This document shows positions 42,740-51,837 of a stretch of DNA of 64,000 bases, piece by piece; position 1 is the first letter of the stretch; each line of letters opens with the position of its first letter. The notes below the pieces were generated by a model. The model was not told the origin of the DNA. It did not search any database and worked only from the letters and a program-made list of their open reading frames with translations. A program made the translations under genes and the position numbers. The stretch is taken from the NCBI RefSeq assembly GCF_001641615.1, contig NZ_LRRU01000023.1, positions 62,001 to 126,000 on the forward strand. The letters are read 5' to 3'. This stretch comes from Pseudoalteromonas gelatinilytica. GTDB lineage: Bacteria; Pseudomonadota; Gammaproteobacteria; Enterobacterales; Alteromonadaceae.

Positions 42740-44008
42740 ATGAAAAAGACAGCTCTTGCTATTAGCCTAGGCCTAGCTTGCCTAACCTCTCTAAATACCT
42801 ACGCAACAACCTACTTATCGGCAAAAGCCATGGTAGATGTAAATTCAGGTAAACTGATTAAATCACCACTTATCAGTATAGATAATGGTCAAATTACAGC
42901 TGTACAAAGCAATAAACAGCCAAACTTAAAAGACGGCGATAAGCACATTCAATTACCAGAGCTGACTTTGGTGCCGGGTTTAATGGATATGCATGTGCAT
43001 TTAACAAGCGATCCTACCGTGCCGCGCAGTGAGCGAATTGGTCAATCGATTCCGCGCAAAGCAATTAAAGCGGCGCACTTTGCCGAAAAAACACTGTATG
43101 CAGGTTTTACAACGCTGCGTAACTTAGGCGCAGAAGGCTACAGCGTGATTGCAGTACGCGATGGCATTAACGCAGGCGATATTGTTGGCCCACGTATTTG
43201 GGCGGCTGGCCCATCTTTAGGTGTTACTGGCGGTCACTGCGATAACAACCGTTTACCACCAGAAATGAAATACACCGCCGAAGGCGTTGCCGATGGCCCA
43301 TGGGCTGTGCGCGCTAAAGTACGTGAAAACATTAAGTACGGTGCTAATGCCATTAAGTTTTGCGCTACAGGCGGGGTATTTTCAAAAGGCACAAAAGTCG
43401 GTATTCAACAATATAGCCAAGACGAAATGAACGCCATTGTTGACGAAGCTCATTTACGTGGCCTAACCGTTGCAGCCCATGCGCACGGTACCAGTGGTAT
43501 TAAAGCGGCCATTGTTGCCGGTGTAGACAGTGTTGAGCACGTTAGTTTTGTTGATGACGAAGCCATTAAACTTGCCAAAAAACACGGCACTTGGTTCTCA
43601 ATGGATATTTACAACACTGAGTACACGCTTGCCTTTGGCGAACAAAACGGGGTTGCAGAAGAAAACCTCAACAAAGAACGCCAAGTATCTAAAAAGCAAC
43701 GTGATAGCTTTAGCCGTGCAGTAAAAGCAGGTGTAAACATGGTATTTGGTACCGATGCAGCGATTTACCCTCATGGCGATAACGCGAAGCAGTTCTCGCG
43801 TATGGTTGAATTTGGTATGACACCACTGCAAGCCTTACAGTCTGCCACCATCAATAGCGCTAAACTGCTAAAAATGGATGATCAACTTGGGCAAATCAAA
43901 AGCGGTTTCTTAGCCGATATTATCGCCGTTAAAGGCAACCCACTTGAAAACATTGCAGTACTTGAAGATGTACAATTTGTTATGAAAAACGGCAAGGTTT
44001 TTAAATAA
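42740..44008 (+). CDS. secreted amidohydrolase (prolidase/imidazolonepropionase-like)
   Basis: A 422-residue metal-dependent hydrolase with signal peptide (residues 1-22, ending NTYA). Metal ligands of the TIM barrel are visible: MDMHVHL (HxH), IKFCATGG (carbamylated Lys), AAHAHG, VEHVSF and FGTDA (Asp). The ending ILADIIAVKGNPLEN-type (here FLADIIAVKGNPLEN) is typical. It belongs with periplasmic Xaa-Pro dipeptidases/amidohydrolases; substrate is unknown. It is transcribed alone. Confidence 0.9.
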   Translation: MKKTALAISLGLACLTSLNTYATTYLSAKAMVDVNSGKLIKSPLISIDNGQITAVQSNKQPNLKDGDKHIQLPELTLVPGLMDMHVHLTSDPTVPRSERIGQSIPRKAIKAAHFAEKTLYAGFTTLRNLGAEGYSVIAVRDGINAGDIVGPRIWAAGPSLGVTGGHCDNNRLPPEMKYTAEGVADGPWAVRAKVRENIKYGANAIKFCATGGVFSKGTKVGIQQYSQDEMNAIVDEAHLRGLTVAAHAHGTSGIKAAIVAGVDSVEHVSFVDDEAIKLAKKHGTWFSMDIYNTEYTLAFGEQNGVAEENLNKERQVSKKQRDSFSRAVKAGVNMVFGTDAAIYPHGDNAKQFSRMVEFGMTPLQALQSATINSAKLLKMDDQLGQIKSGFLADIIAVKGNPLENIAVLEDVQFVMKNGKVFK

Positions 44009-44153
44009 GCTATTATGCTGGCTTTGTATGAGTGAAGCCAGCAACCTTTCTTGTATCTATATCGTAAACAAAATTAACAACCATAAAACCAGTTGTTAGC
44101 AACCTGTATGAGAATTAAGAAATTACCTAAAACAGATAAATAAAACTTGAAAT

Positions 44154-44172
44154 GAAAATAGCTCGCATTATC
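44154..44172. promoter_or_regulatory. possible Fur box
   Basis: The 19-mer GAAAATAGCTCGCATTATC matches the consensus GATAATGATAATCATTATC at about 12 of 19 positions, with the right half (CATTATC) perfect. It ends 31 bp upstream of the siderophore receptor start. Iron control would fit, but the score is borderline. Confidence 0.35.
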
Positions 44173-44203
44173 ATTGCCGGAAAATTTCGACAATTTACCT
44201 ATA

Positions 44204-46615
44204 ATGACGACACATAAATACTCAATTTTAGCCCTCGCCTGCTTAAGCGCATTCAATGCAACCGCCAACGATTTAGACTCAGTTGAACGTATCACCGTTT
44301 ACGACAAACAAAACCGTGTAGTACTTGATTCGGGCCTTGCCACTAAATCAAATATGACTCTAATGGAAACACCAGCTCCTGTAGTGGTTGTTGATCAAGA
44401 GCTTATCAACTCGCAAGGCGCAACAAACTTACAAGACTTAGTGCGCAACATCAGTGGTGTAACCCAAGCTGGTAACAACTACGGTATTGGCGATAACTTA
44501 GTGATCCGCGGTTTAGGCGCTAACTATACTTATGATGGCATGTACGGTGGTGCAGGCCTAGGTAACACCTTTAACCCAACACGTTCAATGACTAATGTTG
44601 AATCTGTAGAAGTACTTAAAGGCCCAGCAACGGGCTTATATGGTATGGGTAGCGCAGGCGGTGTTATCAACCTTATTGAAAAGAAACCACAATTCACTGA
44701 AAAACACACCGTTAATGCCGAGCTTGGTCAATGGGATAGTTACTCATTAGGCTTTGATAGCACAGCAGCATTAACAGAGAACCTTGCTTATCGCGTTAAC
44801 GCAAAAACCGCTCGCAGCGATGGCTACCGCGACTTAAAAGACGACCGCGATGAAATTTATGGCGCGTTAAAATACGTTTTAAGCGACAAACAAGACATCA
44901 TGATTTCTGCCGCTTATATCAAAGATGCCATTGCCGTTGATTCAATTGGCCACCCTATTCGTATTTTTAACAGCGACTCAGTGAATGGTAAAACCGCAGG
45001 TGAAGTAACCGCTGCCGATTTAATTAACGATGCAACGGCAAAAGGCCTACAACTAACCGAACAGCAACGCCAACAATTAGCAGACTCACTGGCAGCAAAT
45101 GATGGCTTAACGCCTTACACCTTTGGTCATAACGGTATTATCTCGCCAATGGCAAATGATAACGAAGGCGAAGAGCTGCGCTTTAAGTTAACCCATAACT
45201 ACTTCATCACTGATAATTTATTTTTAAATCAGCAACTACAATACCGTAATTACAAATCGAGCTTTGCCCGCCAAACGGGTGCTTATAACTATGTTTATTG
45301 GAACCGTAATGGCGTGATCAATGCTGATCCGCGTGCTCCTTTAGTGGTTGATGACGTACTTTACCCATTTGCCGCGCGTCGCCAAGAATACCGCCAAGTT
45401 GAAGCTGACGAAAAATCATGGCAATACTTTGCTGACTTGCGTTATGACTTTAGCTTTGCAGGTATTGATAACGAACTACTTGTAAACGCTAACTACGAAG
45501 ACCGCGATATTCGTTTCAAACAATACTCAATTTACGATGCTGATCAGGTCATTAAAAACAAAGATGGAGAGGTTATTTACCAAGGTCAATTACCTTACAT
45601 TTTTGATATTCGTAACCCGAACTGGGGCGAAGGCAGCTTTTTTGATTACGATCCGCTAAAAACCAGCGATTACAACAAAAAGGTTCAGGCTTGGGGTGTG
45701 GGTATTCAACATGTTGCCTATATTCACGATACCTTTACAACCCGAGTAGGCGTTGCCTTTAACCGTATCAAACAAAGCTACGAACACTTTGGTGTTGATG
45801 CACGCTACCGCGCCAGTGCCGCCGAGCCAACACCAGAAGCAGATACATCAGACAGCGGAATGACCTACAACCTAGGTGCAACCTACAAACTGAGCGATGA
45901 TATCTCGTTCTTTGTAAACCACTCTAAAGGTCGTACAGCCTACAGCGTGCTTGGCAGTGTATCGGGTAACGAAGCAGACCGCGATGACGCCGAGTCAGTC
46001 AGTAACGACATTGGTATGCGTGTAAAAGCCTTTGACGATCAACTACTAGCCTCACTTGTGATATTTGATAGTGCCCGTACAAACCTTGAGTATGCCAACC
46101 CAGATTACGAAACCGGTGTATCTGATGCCTCAGTACCAAAAAGCTTTTACGATGGTGAAGAGCAAACCAAAGGTGTTGAACTTGATTTAAATGCCGATTT
46201 AAACGAGCAGTGGAAACTTAACGTAAACGCGGTGTATCAAGACGCGCGCGATAAGCAAAATCCAAATTCATCAAGCTTTGATTCTCGCCAAAAAGGTGTG
46301 CCTTATGTAACAGCAAGCAGCTGGTTAAGCTATGACGCTAAATGGTTTGATTTAGCCGAGCCACTTACAATTAGCGCAGGCGTAAAGTATGTTGATGACC
46401 GCAGCACTCATTCAACCTCGTTTGGTATTCCTGATGGCTACGTACCGAGCTACACGGTTTACGACGCCGCAATTCAATACCAAACAGATGATTGGAAACT
46501 ACAGTTAAACCTAAATAACTTGTTTAACAAAACCTATTACTCAAAAGCAATGTTCTTAGGCGGCATGCCAGGAGAAGAGCGTAATGCTAAATTAACTTTT
46601 AGCTACACACTTTAA
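44204..46615 (+). CDS. TonB-dependent siderophore receptor
   Basis: An 803-residue outer-membrane receptor. I start at ATG 44204, which directly begins a signal peptide (MTTHKYSILALACLSAFN, cleaved after ATA). The longer reading frame would start with TTG. The plug shows siderophore-receptor features: ETPAPVVVVDQELI, GATNLQDLVRNISGV, NLVIRGLGANY and EVLKGPATGLYGMGSAGGV. The C-terminus ends KLTFSYTL, not the usual terminal Phe. It probably imports a ferric chelate with TonB energy. A terminator follows at 46630. Confidence 0.92.
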   Translation: MTTHKYSILALACLSAFNATANDLDSVERITVYDKQNRVVLDSGLATKSNMTLMETPAPVVVVDQELINSQGATNLQDLVRNISGVTQAGNNYGIGDNLVIRGLGANYTYDGMYGGAGLGNTFNPTRSMTNVESVEVLKGPATGLYGMGSAGGVINLIEKKPQFTEKHTVNAELGQWDSYSLGFDSTAALTENLAYRVNAKTARSDGYRDLKDDRDEIYGALKYVLSDKQDIMISAAYIKDAIAVDSIGHPIRIFNSDSVNGKTAGEVTAADLINDATAKGLQLTEQQRQQLADSLAANDGLTPYTFGHNGIISPMANDNEGEELRFKLTHNYFITDNLFLNQQLQYRNYKSSFARQTGAYNYVYWNRNGVINADPRAPLVVDDVLYPFAARRQEYRQVEADEKSWQYFADLRYDFSFAGIDNELLVNANYEDRDIRFKQYSIYDADQVIKNKDGEVIYQGQLPYIFDIRNPNWGEGSFFDYDPLKTSDYNKKVQAWGVGIQHVAYIHDTFTTRVGVAFNRIKQSYEHFGVDARYRASAAEPTPEADTSDSGMTYNLGATYKLSDDISFFVNHSKGRTAYSVLGSVSGNEADRDDAESVSNDIGMRVKAFDDQLLASLVIFDSARTNLEYANPDYETGVSDASVPKSFYDGEEQTKGVELDLNADLNEQWKLNVNAVYQDARDKQNPNSSSFDSRQKGVPYVTASSWLSYDAKWFDLAEPLTISAGVKYVDDRSTHSTSFGIPDGYVPSYTVYDAAIQYQTDDWKLQLNLNNLFNKTYYSKAMFLGGMPGEERNAKLTFSYTL

Positions 46616-46629
46616 TTGTGAATTGATAG

Positions 46630-46662
46630 CAAAAAGCGCGGCTTAGTTAGGTCGCGCTTTTT
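46630..46662 (+). terminator. Rho-independent terminator of the siderophore receptor
   Basis: AAAAAGCGCG and CGCGCTTTTT pair around a 12-base loop, followed by a T-run on the plus strand. It is 15 bp after the stop (46615). Confidence 0.8.
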
Positions 46663-46787
46663 TGTTTGGATTTTTGGTAATAAACATAAGATGATAGATT
46701 ATAAATGACAGATAATTTTGCAGAGATTTTGTGAATTTTAAGACAATTTTTCTAGTTACAACGCTAGTTTCATTTAAAGGAATCACA

Positions 46788-47648
46788 ATGGAAAACACAT
46801 ACTTCACATGGGCGGCGTTCTCTAAAAATTATAACGATGAAATTAATAGTGCAGATTCTGTTTATTTCAGCATGGGGTCGAATGGCTTAACACCGTATTC
46901 AATGCTCGCTTTCGATTTTCATTTTCTTTCTGACAGTAAAGCCAAATTAAATAATTTGGCTTTACTTCTGAAAAATAGTTACGGATATAAAGTTTTAGAG
47001 CCAGTTAAGACCGAAAATGGTGTATGGGATTTATCAGGAAAAACGAGTCCCTTCCCTGTAACCGCAGATAACTTGGTGTATTGGACATTAGATATGTACA
47101 AAAGAGGATACGAGTTTGATGCAAAATTTGAAGGGTTTGGAGCGCCATTCGATAAAAACAATCAATTTTTTCCGCCATTTGAGGCAACAACAGCAGACGA
47201 ATTTTTTAACAAAGGTTTTGATTACTATAATCAAGGCAATCTTTCTGCTGCCATTGCGCAATGGACAAATACACTTAAAGTGAATAGCAAAGACGTAGAC
47301 GCTCTTTATTCGAGAGCGATAGCAAAAAATGAATTATATGCTTCTAATGCTGCAATGATTGATTATGATAAAGCGATAGAGATTGCACCAAACTTTTCTA
47401 GCGCATTATTAAATAGAGGAGCGTTAAAAGATGACAACGGCGATCATCTGGGGGCAATTGCTGATTATGGTACTGTAATTGAAATTATCCCGAAGGATGA
47501 AATTACATTGCAGCGCGCTTACGCTAATATGGCAAACTCCTTCAAAGCCTTAGGCGATTTAGAAGCCGCTTGTCAGAATTGGAAAAAAGCAAAAGAGCTT
47601 GGTGCAGATTACGTTAATGCACTACTAGCGGAATACTGCAAGAGTTAG
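46788..47648 (+). CDS. RraB-like domain fused to TPR repeats
   Basis: A 286-residue cytosolic protein. I start at ATG 46788, which has a clear AAAGGA site; the longer GTG start adds only an unsupported hydrophobic stretch. Residues about 10-125 resemble RraB, the RNase E inhibitor (SADSVYFSMGSNG, VWDLSGKTSPFPVTADNLVY, RGYEFDAKFEGFGAPF). Residues about 135-285 are four TPR repeats (FFNKGFDYYNQGNLSAAIAQ, ALYSRAIAKNELYAS, GALKDDNGDHLGAIADY). Whether it controls RNA decay is not known. It lies in an AT-rich region. Confidence 0.65.
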   Translation: MENTYFTWAAFSKNYNDEINSADSVYFSMGSNGLTPYSMLAFDFHFLSDSKAKLNNLALLLKNSYGYKVLEPVKTENGVWDLSGKTSPFPVTADNLVYWTLDMYKRGYEFDAKFEGFGAPFDKNNQFFPPFEATTADEFFNKGFDYYNQGNLSAAIAQWTNTLKVNSKDVDALYSRAIAKNELYASNAAMIDYDKAIEIAPNFSSALLNRGALKDDNGDHLGAIADYGTVIEIIPKDEITLQRAYANMANSFKALGDLEAACQNWKKAKELGADYVNALLAEYCKS

Positions 47649-47746
47649 ATAGGCTATTACAGTCTGTACTGTAACTTCGATGAGAGTTGATAGGATAACA
47701 GCCAAACTTTAGCTATACATGTTATGAAATACCAAAAGGTCTGCCA

Positions 47747-48043
47747 TTGAAATACTACAATTCGACAATTATAAAGACTGCAGCAAAAGCATCGTTCTTT
47801 TATATCTCTTGGCTAGTTGCATTAATCGGTATTCCAATAGTGTTTTTTAGGGATGGACTTGATCTCATTGAAAAAGCCTTATTATTCACAGGGTTTCTGT
47901 TATTTTTCTGGTTGATGTATTTGCTTTTATGTATTTCATTTCATCGATTTAGTATGCGAAATGAACAAAGTCGTATCAGCTATTTAGCTAAAGAGGATAT
48001 TGAAAAGGGTAAAGAACTAGGTACATATTTGGATGGTTGGTAA
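47747..48043 (+). CDS. small two-TM membrane protein
   Basis: A 98-residue protein with two hydrophobic helices (about 13-32 and 43-64) and a charged C-terminal tail. The only upstream start in frame is TTG at 47747, preceded by AAAGGT at a normal distance; nearby ATG codons are out of frame. I do not recognise a family. It follows the RraB-TPR gene by 98 bp in the AT-rich accessory stretch. Confidence 0.45.
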   Translation: MKYYNSTIIKTAAKASFFYISWLVALIGIPIVFFRDGLDLIEKALLFTGFLLFFWLMYLLLCISFHRFSMRNEQSRISYLAKEDIEKGKELGTYLDGW

Positions 48044-48258
48044 GCATTCAAGTTTTATAAATTTGAGTATGTATAGTCTCATTTATAAATTAACCCGACA
48101 GGTTAGCGTGTTTCTAACTGGTGTAGCATTTATATGCTTGAAACGAGTATCGTCGAATTTAAAAAGAAATTCCTTTTCAATTTCAAGATTAGCACCCGCT
48201 TTAGCCTATTGTGATTGTTTAAAACAAAGAATGAGTAATATGAGCTTTTATTGGATTA

Positions 48259-48555
48259 TTAATTTTCGTCATTCAACTCAAAATCCAATCTCACTTGCAT
48301 TTCCTTTTGAGCAACTGGAACACCATTTACAACTTTAGGTTTGAATTTCCATTTCTCCAAGGCAATAATAGCTTCTTTATCAAAAACGATAGACGGATTT
48401 GACTCAAGAACTTTGATATTAATAGGATTTCCATTGCTATCAATATCGAACGAAAGCAAAACCCAGCCTTTTGGAACAGGTTCCACATCAGAAGAAGCAC
48501 ACCCCGATAAAGCATAGATAAGACAAATCAATATTAGCTTTTTAATTTTGAACAT
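48259..48555 (-). CDS. TonB C-terminal domain lipoprotein
   Basis: A 98-residue protein with lipobox ALSGC (Cys19), followed directly by a TonB C-terminal-type domain (GWVLLSFDIDSNGNPINIKV, then DKEAIIALEKWKFKPKVVNG). It lacks the membrane anchor and proline-rich linker of true TonB, so it cannot reach ExbB/ExbD in the usual way. It may bind the TonB box or peptidoglycan in the envelope, which is inference. A reverse ORF at 48033-48338 overlaps and is rejected. Confidence 0.7.
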   Translation of the reverse strand: MFKIKKLILICLIYALSGCASSDVEPVPKGWVLLSFDIDSNGNPINIKVLESNPSIVFDKEAIIALEKWKFKPKVVNGVPVAQKEMQVRLDFELNDEN

Positions 48556-48653
48556 CCTTTTGACAGTTACCGACCCATTTAGGTTGTAAGTAATACAACG
48601 GGATCTTACGCTCTAATAATTAAGCACATAATCAATGTTTGATAAATTGCTTA

Positions 48654-49073
48654 TTAATCCCACCAAACTGCTACTGGGCGGGTTTCAGCGGGTATTTCAT
48701 AAGCCTCGTAATCTTGATTAACAAAGCCCTCCCAAATTTCGTCGGGTTTTAAGTGTTCAGGGAACCATGAACCTACCTCAGATTCAGAAGCAGAGGTCAT
48801 TATGTACACTGTATCCGAAAATGGCCAATCTGGATCATCAAAAGCAGACACTTGGATTCTAATATCCTTCACATCAGGTCGGTGGATAATAGCCTTAAAT
48901 ACTCTTAAAAAATCATTGGGATGCGGAATATCAATTAAATTGCATCCTATGCTTCCTACTACATCGTTTCCCTCGAAAAACTCATCAATTGAAAGTAATG
49001 GTCTTGGTGTCTCCGGGTCATCTGGATGACCGTTGCGACATACTCTTTCAGTGATTCGTTCTAGTGCTTCCAT
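48654..49073 (-). CDS. hypothetical acidic protein
   Basis: A 139-residue acidic soluble protein (PLLSIDEFFEGNDVVGSIGC, DIRIQVSAFDDPDWPFSDTV, EGFVNQDYEAYEIPAETRPV). I start it at ATG 49073 because TTAGGAGAGAG lies just upstream; the longer frame reads through an intergenic spacer. I recognise no family. Its size, acidity and accessory location would suit an immunity-type protein, but no toxin is adjacent, so this is speculation. Confidence 0.55.
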   Translation of the reverse strand: MEALERITERVCRNGHPDDPETPRPLLSIDEFFEGNDVVGSIGCNLIDIPHPNDFLRVFKAIIHRPDVKDIRIQVSAFDDPDWPFSDTVYIMTSASESEVGSWFPEHLKPDEIWEGFVNQDYEAYEIPAETRPVAVWWD

Positions 49074-49179
49074 GGATAACTCTCTCCTAATTAATAAATT
49101 TATAGTTCGCTGACACTGTTGAACACAATGAAAACAGCCAACTGTTAATTTACCCACTTACTGTCTTGTTATAACCCCT
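49074..49179 (-). other. intergenic spacer, possibly attC-like
   Basis: Read on the minus strand, the 106 bp after the upstream gene's stop starts GTTATAACAAGACAGTAAGT, and contains AACAGTTGGCTGTT as an inverted repeat. The start resembles the TATAACAA end of Vibrio cassette recombination sites. The expected complementary end (GTTRRRY) is not clearly present. Weak evidence. Confidence 0.2.
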
Positions 49180-49578
49180 TTACTTACCTGTTCTTATTTG
49201 AGGGAGTTGTATTTGCAATATAACAAATGCAGGAATCAATGGTAAAAAAGCCAACCAAGATAATGGATTAACAACCCAAAACCAGATAAACCAAGCTTCT
49301 GCGATAATTAAAAGAAGTAATTTATTAACGCGCTTGAAAAGAATGCATTCACCGATAGCTAATAAAGGTAAACCAAAACATAACGAGCCAAATAAGACTA
49401 TAAATGGGTGCGGAGCCTCAATTTGAATGTTTTTTATCACAGAAAAGTAAAATTCGTTGCCATAGCTAAATAACAATGGGCTCATTAGTAAAAACACCCA
49501 AACTGCGCTCCAGCTAGCATTACGCTGATGCTTAGAGTGGATTTTATTTTTTTCTTGAAGCTTACTCAATGCATCCAT
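49180..49578 (-). CDS. membrane protein, unknown function
   Basis: A 132-residue protein with three to four hydrophobic helices (about 24-40, 58-78, 86-104 and 104-124) and a short charged N-terminus. No family recognised. It lies between two ~100-bp spacers in the AT-rich accessory stretch and is on the same strand as its neighbours, as in gene-cassette arrays. Confidence 0.5.
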   Translation of the reverse strand: MDALSKLQEKNKIHSKHQRNASWSAVWVFLLMSPLLFSYGNEFYFSVIKNIQIEAPHPFIVLFGSLCFGLPLLAIGECILFKRVNKLLLLIIAEAWFIWFWVVNPLSWLAFLPLIPAFVILQIQLPQIRTGK

Positions 49579-49596
49579 TTAACTCAGGCTCTCTAA

Positions 49597-49697
49597 GTAG
49601 ATAACGAAAAACTATGTGCTATTGTTTAGGCACGAAAGCGCACGCCAAGGTTTTGAGTCCCAACGAGCGGTAGCGAGTGCAATAATTTGTTTGTTAT
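49597..49697 (-). other. attC-like spacer after the membrane protein gene
   Basis: Read on the minus strand the spacer starts GTATAACAAACAAATTATTG, overlapping the TAA stop codon of the gene at 49694. It continues through CGCTCGTTGGGACTC and GGCGTGCGCTTTCGTGCC to CGTTATC. The initial TATAACAAAC and central GGGACT are like VCR-type attC sites, and the outer ends can partly pair. The consensus core GTTRRRY is not exact. No integron integrase is in the window. Confidence 0.3.
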
Positions 49698-50119
49698 ACT
49701 TTTGACTGAGCAAAAAACTGCCTCATCTCAGTGCTATAAAACACATAGTACGCCCAAAAAGCAATTAATGCCCCACCTATTACTACCCCAGTTAAAGAAT
49801 AGAAAGACATGAAGGCAATAATAGATGCCCAGTATAAAAAAGTACCTACACGGCCAGCCCAGTGTTTATTCACTGAAGCGAAGCAAATTGAAATGATTAG
49901 TATGCAAAATAATAGGAAACCAGGTGCCATGCCTGTTAACCAAAATTCTTGGTAAGTAAGGCTGCGCCCATTCAACGAATACTCTCCGTTTGGCCAAGGC
50001 CAGAAAGCAAAAAGTACCATTAGTGAATATGTAATTGAGTTAAGCATATGCTGAAACTGGAATAACTTTGGCATCCCTTTCGTTTCTTTGAATACTCTAA
50101 TGAATTTATTAAAAATCAT
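49694..50119 (-). CDS. membrane protein, unknown function
   Basis: A 141-residue protein with four hydrophobic helices (around residues 22-38, 62-80, 90-108 and 110-130 of this reading). The frame extends upstream to a TTG at 50218, but that region is a non-coding-like hairpin (TGCGCGAAGCGCGCA). ATG 50119 has AGG at 8 bp before it, so I prefer it. No family recognised. Its stop codon overlaps the attC-like spacer. Confidence 0.5.
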   Translation of the reverse strand: MIFNKFIRVFKETKGMPKLFQFQHMLNSITYSLMVLFAFWPWPNGEYSLNGRSLTYQEFWLTGMAPGFLLFCILIISICFASVNKHWAGRVGTFLYWASIIAFMSFYSLTGVVIGGALIAFWAYYVFYSTEMRQFFAQSKV

Positions 50120-50218
50120 CTGTGATGCCTGTTCGACGTATAACAATTTTATATTGCGCGCTTCGCGCATCTTTCTGCAGATGTCACGCTCATGTATTAA
50201 TAAATCTATTCTTAACAA

Positions 50219-50576
50219 ATAACGTATGTATTACCAACTATAATTTTTTATTAATACTAGAGAGATTCAGAAAGATAAATTGCGCTCATCGCTTATTTTT
50301 TGAATATGGAAGCACAACAAGAAAACTAATATATTTACACAGTCCCTCGTATTGGTAATAACATAAAAGTTATGTGGTATGTCAGATTTATGGAGTTTAG
50401 CCAATAGCATTAAATGCATAGCACTGTATCGGATCACTCAAAGCAGACCTATTGAGTAATTACGTTAGCTCATCTAGAGGCAATAACGAGTTACAACCCC
50501 CCTATTTTCTAGCATATGAAAAACTGTCAGATTCAATTGATTACTCAACAAACCTGACAGCGTTAACTGACTCAGC
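50219..50576. other. gene-free AT-rich region
   Basis: No ORF above about 25 codons with a ribosome-binding site was seen here. The only structure noticed is CTGTCAG/CTGACAG (50524-50560) near the adhP stop, a 7-bp stem with a long loop and no T-tract. It may be a decayed terminator. Confidence 0.5.
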
Positions 50577-51587
50577 TTAAAGCGTCATCACGATTCGGCC
50601 TGTGATATCGCCTTTTAGCATGTCGTCAAAAATATCGTTGATATCTTCTAGGCGTTTTTCTTCAATAATGGCTTTAACTTTACCTTTGGCTGCAAAGTCG
50701 AGGCATTCTTGTAAGTCTTTACGCGTACCAACGATAGAGCCTACAACAGACACACCATTTAACACGGTATCGAAAATTGGCAATGGCATATCTTCGGGTG
50801 GTAAACCTACAAGCACGCATTTACCGCCACGGCGCACGCTTTTATAGGCTTGCTCAAAACCGGGTTTTGAAACAGCAGTACACACAACACCATGTGCGCC
50901 GCCTACTTGTTCAAAAATGGTTTCTGAAGGCACTTGCTTCATAAAATCTATGGTAATGTCTGCCCCAAGCTCTTTGGCTAGTGCCAACTTGCTCTCGCCG
51001 GTATCAACGGCAATTACATTAAAGCCCATCGCTTTTGCGTATTGCACTGCTAAATGGCCTAGGCCGCCAACACCGACAATTGCAACCCAATCACCCGCTT
51101 TGGCATCAGTCACTTTAAGCGCTTTATAGGTTGTAACCCCCGCACAAAATAGTGGTGCGGCTTCTGCAAACCCTAATCCTTCAGGAATTTTAACCACGTA
51201 ATCGCCATGGGCTACACAGTACTCAGCGTAACCACCATCAACTGAATACCCAGTGTTGTGCTGCTCAAGGCATAAGGTTTCTTTGCCTTCTAAACAAAAC
51301 TCACAATGACCACAGGCGCTATACAACCAAGGAACACCAACACGGTCTCCTACTGATAAGTGTTTAATGTTTGCGCCTACTTTTTCGATTGTACCTACCC
51401 CTTCATGACCCGGTACTAATGGCATTTTTGGTTTGACTGGCCAATCTCCATGACAAGCATGTAAATCTGTGTGACACACGCCACATGCGGCAATTTTAAC
51501 TAGCACATCGTTAATTCCCACCTCTGGGCATGGGATATCTTCGATAGTTAATTTACCTTTGTACTCTTTATTTATTGCAGCTTTCAT
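50577..51587 (-). CDS. adhP: zinc-dependent alcohol dehydrogenase AdhP
   Basis: A 336-residue medium-chain dehydrogenase. Visible features are the catalytic zinc ligand region CGVCHTDLHACHGDWP, PLVPGHEGVGTIEKVG, four structural-zinc cysteines in CGHCEFCLEGKETLC and the NAD-binding motif VGVGGLGHLAVQYAK. It closely resembles AdhP/Adh1 of bacteria, oxidising primary alcohols and reducing aldehydes with NAD(H). It is transcribed alone. A 250-bp region separates it from the divergent GbsR-type regulator. Confidence 0.93.
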   Translation of the reverse strand: MKAAINKEYKGKLTIEDIPCPEVGINDVLVKIAACGVCHTDLHACHGDWPVKPKMPLVPGHEGVGTIEKVGANIKHLSVGDRVGVPWLYSACGHCEFCLEGKETLCLEQHNTGYSVDGGYAEYCVAHGDYVVKIPEGLGFAEAAPLFCAGVTTYKALKVTDAKAGDWVAIVGVGGLGHLAVQYAKAMGFNVIAVDTGESKLALAKELGADITIDFMKQVPSETIFEQVGGAHGVVCTAVSKPGFEQAYKSVRRGGKCVLVGLPPEDMPLPIFDTVLNGVSVVGSIVGTRKDLQECLDFAAKGKVKAIIEEKRLEDINDIFDDMLKGDITGRIVMTL

Positions 51588-51837
51588 AACCTTCCTCCAT
51601 GGTATTATTGGATTTCAGCCTATACGATAAACTTATTAACTGTCACTATTATTGATCCACATCAAAGAGCCTTTCACTGCGGCATTTAATTAAAATATTA
51701 TTTAAATTCAATAACTTAAATTCAAATAATGGCGTATCTACACTTTAGTAGTAGCAGATTGCATAGTGGCTATTTCTTTTAGTTATACCCCGAGCGTGCT
51801 AGCATTTAATTTCTGAAATTTTTGAATACTAAAAATT

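Noticed and set aside
48033..48338. Plus-strand ORF of 101 codons
   Set aside because: It overlaps the better supported TonB-domain lipoprotein on the other strand, lacks a ribosome-binding site and shows no recognisable domain.
46680..50576. Prophage or plasmid remnant
   Set aside because: No integrase, structural phage gene, replication gene or attachment-site duplication was seen.
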